Assembly (NCBI GenBank): GCA_958298945.1
Contig: OY282606.1
Span: forward strand, 76,681,622 to 76,745,621
Reading direction: 5' to 3'
Origin: Atherix ibis
Lineage: Eukaryota > Arthropoda > Insecta > Diptera > Athericidae
Length of the DNA stretch: 64,000 nucleotides
Shown here: one piece after another, positions 62,036 to 64,000 of the stretch
Layout: each line of letters opens with the position of its first letter
Position numbering within the stretch: the first letter of the stretch is position 1
Made by a program: the position numbers and the translations under genes
The notes under the pieces: model-generated
What the model was told of the DNA's origin: nothing
The model's input: only the letters and a program-made list of their open reading frames with translations
Databases searched by the model: none

Positions 62036-63330
62036 AAAGCTATGGCCAAATCAGCACATTTTTAGAAAGTTTTAATAATTTTATCATATTATTTGGTAGT
62101 TAAGCAATACAAATTATAAAAGGGCAATCTGCATGCTAGGCAAATTTAATTTTAAATAACATATTTAATAGGCAGGACTGTACTTTTCAAACTACAAAAT
62201 GAACAAACCTGTACGTGTATATATGCAAATAAAAAAAATGGCAAATGTAAATAATACATTTAATCTAAAAATTGAATTTCTACAGATGGAGAGATATTGC
62301 AAGACAAAATAGAGAATTCGCAATTTTTCAAAATATTTTCATTTTAGCCATTTAGGGTCGATATCCTTTTCCGAGAATAGCCGCTGCTGACATAGTTGTT
62401 CATATATCGTATATATTCGAATATGTTTTTTTTTTTTTTTTTATATGTTTATTTTACGTACAAACATATGAGCAGAAAATATGAATAATATTAAAAATTT
62501 ATAAATTTTATTGTTAACAACACTGTTTCGGTTGTGTGGATTGTTTATTGAAAATATAAACGATATCAGTCGTGTTTTAAGCATATTTACCAAAATAATT
62601 GAGCAAAATTAAAAATGTGGGTTGTATTGGTCATTTTTTTTAATAGTTTTTTTGTTGATACTATTATAAATTTGCTCTGTTATTTTTTTATGGAATTTTT
62701 AGTTAGCATTTATAATGTTAAGTAGATATACAATTGTCATGAGCTTAAATATTTTTTTTGGCATTAACATTAGATTAAAGTCGGATATGATTATTTAAAA
62801 TAAATTTGAAAGCAAATTTATTTTTATCTTACATTTTTTTAAAGAATAGAGTGGAATTTTTTTTTTAAAATGATAACCTAAATTTTGTATACAATTTATT
62901 AACACGGAATATATATTAATCAAGTAGAATTCCGTTAATCATGGAATTTTCGGTTTAAAAAATGCTTTTTGGATTTTTTTTAATCAAAATTTTAATGAAT
63001 ACTATAAAGCATAGTTTCTAAGGTAAATTTTTTTCTTAAACAAGAATGTCAAAATTTTCCAATCTATTTTTATAATTTTTACTTAATATCTTAAAAAATT
63101 TATTATTTTAAAACAAATTTTAATTATTTATTATTTAAAAATAATAAAATTTTTAATTTATATTAAAATACATATAAAAATGTTTAAATGAATATCTCTT
63201 TATTAATTTCAAGAAATTTTTTGCTGTTTGGTTTGTCATGTTTTTATTTTTGACAGATCATGCATGAAACGTGACGCATGACACATGAAGTGTGTTAAAG
63301 TGACAAGTGCTCAGTTAGCATTGACATTTG
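62036..63330. other. AT-rich intergenic DNA
   Basis: No gene recognised. A T18 tract lies at about 62,425-62,442. Just before the next transposase, 63,250-63,300 is rich in CATGCATGA/CATGACACATG-like repeats that may belong to that element's terminus. Confidence 0.5.
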
Positions 63331-63333
63331 ATC

Positions 63334-64000
63334 ATGGAAAGACTTACACTCGAACAGCGTTTACGAATTATTGAATTTTACAATCAAAATTCGTGCTCTG
63401 TGAAAAATGAAAAAAATTCACAGCAATTTGGATTGTGTTATTTGACTATTTAGAAGATTTTACGCAAGGACCTTGCTCTGAAAGCGTACAAAATACAGTT
63501 CGAATAGGAATTACAATAACTGGAGGAAAATCAGTTTTTTACCATAAACATTGCGTTCAGCCATGAAACTCATTGTATGCGGTTTAATAGGTTTACAGAT
63601 AAGCAAAATTATTGAAATTGGTTTGATAAACAACGACAGGTAAAACAAGAACTGCCATTTCACTCATAAAAATGGACTGTTTGGATCATCGGTCCATGTT
63701 TCTTAAAGATGCCGCTGATCGCAACGTTACCGTCATTGGCGCTACCTATCTCGCGATAATTTCGAACTATTTTTGGCTCAAAATGCAAGAACTGCATCTG
63801 GTCGACATGTAATTTCTACAACATGGCGCTACATGCTACACAGCACGTGAAACAATGGACATATTGAGAGATGAGTTCGGTGAGCAATTTATCTCACGTT
63901 TTGGACTGGTGAGTTGCCTGGAATTTGATGCCTTTATGGGAATACGTGAAGTCACCCATCTTTATTGATAAATCATCATCGCTTTCAGCCTTAGAAGACA
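63334..64000 (+). pseudogene. DDE transposase (Tc1/mariner superfamily), broken and cut by window end
   Basis: AUG at 63,334 opens MERLTLEQRLRIIEFYNQNS, the usual helix-turn-helix start of this insect transposase family, and stops soon after. An internal deletion then leads to RFTDKQNY (family VNKQNYRYW), IIGPCFLKDAADRNVTV (about 63,690-63,735), FLQHGATCYTARETMD (about 63,812-63,860), where the catalytic Asp of QDGATCHTA has become His, and FGEQFISR (about 63,877-63,900). Several stops interrupt it. The 3' part lies beyond the window. Confidence 0.85.

Noticed and set aside
1..64000. Enrichment of POU octamers across the window
   Set aside because: About nine perfect octamers were noticed by eye. 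A rough expectation from the base composition is five to six, so this is not a clear excess.

Overview
The window is AT-rich, intron-poor insect DNA, probably from a higher fly. The one clear host gene is the fly POU-III transcription factor vvl (ventral veins lacking / drifter / Cf1a). The many mariner and non-LTR elements also suit a dipteran. A tephritid-like acalyptrate fly is a guess; the species cannot be fixed from the sequence.

Layout. 1-2.6 kb: relics of a Jockey-like LINE and two mariners. 2.6-12.2 kb: AT-rich DNA without recognisable genes, with a GC-richer island at 5.6-6.2 kb. 12.2-14.9 kb: GC-richer upstream region with weak TATA candidates. 14.9-18.7 kb: A-rich probable 5' leader. 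18,688-19,923: intronless vvl coding region, ending in a single UAG. 19,924-20,952: the same frame stays open for another 342 codons. 20.95-25.25 kb: A-rich probable 3' UTR. 25.3-31.3 kb: AT-rich non-coding DNA with one GC-rich minisatellite. 31.4-37.1 kb: mariner relics, one nested inside another. 37.2-41.9 kb: AT-rich DNA with a small LINE fragment. 41.9-47.6 kb: a decayed I-type LINE carrying a Mos1-like mariner, which itself carries a small poly(A) retroposon. 49-62 kb: fragments of Jockey- and R1-like LINEs. 61 kb and 63.3-64 kb: relics of another DDE transposon.

The most interesting point is at the vvl stop codon. It reads UAG CAA UCA, an exact match to the leaky-stop motif UAG-CAR-YYA. 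The in-frame extension behind it is rich in His, Gln, Asn and Gly, ends in a non-repetitive 31-residue tail, and closes with several consecutive in-frame stops. Read-through would give a protein of about 754 residues instead of 411. A GC-rich, in-frame stretch upstream of the AUG also raises the possibility of an N-terminal extension from a near-cognate start.

Nearly all other long ORFs are transposon remains or chance frames. Roughly 28 kb around vvl (2.6-31.4 kb) holds no transposon that I recognise, while the flanks are full of them. This fits a large protected regulatory domain, but it is inference. All transposases and reverse transcriptases seen are broken by stops, frameshifts or deletions.
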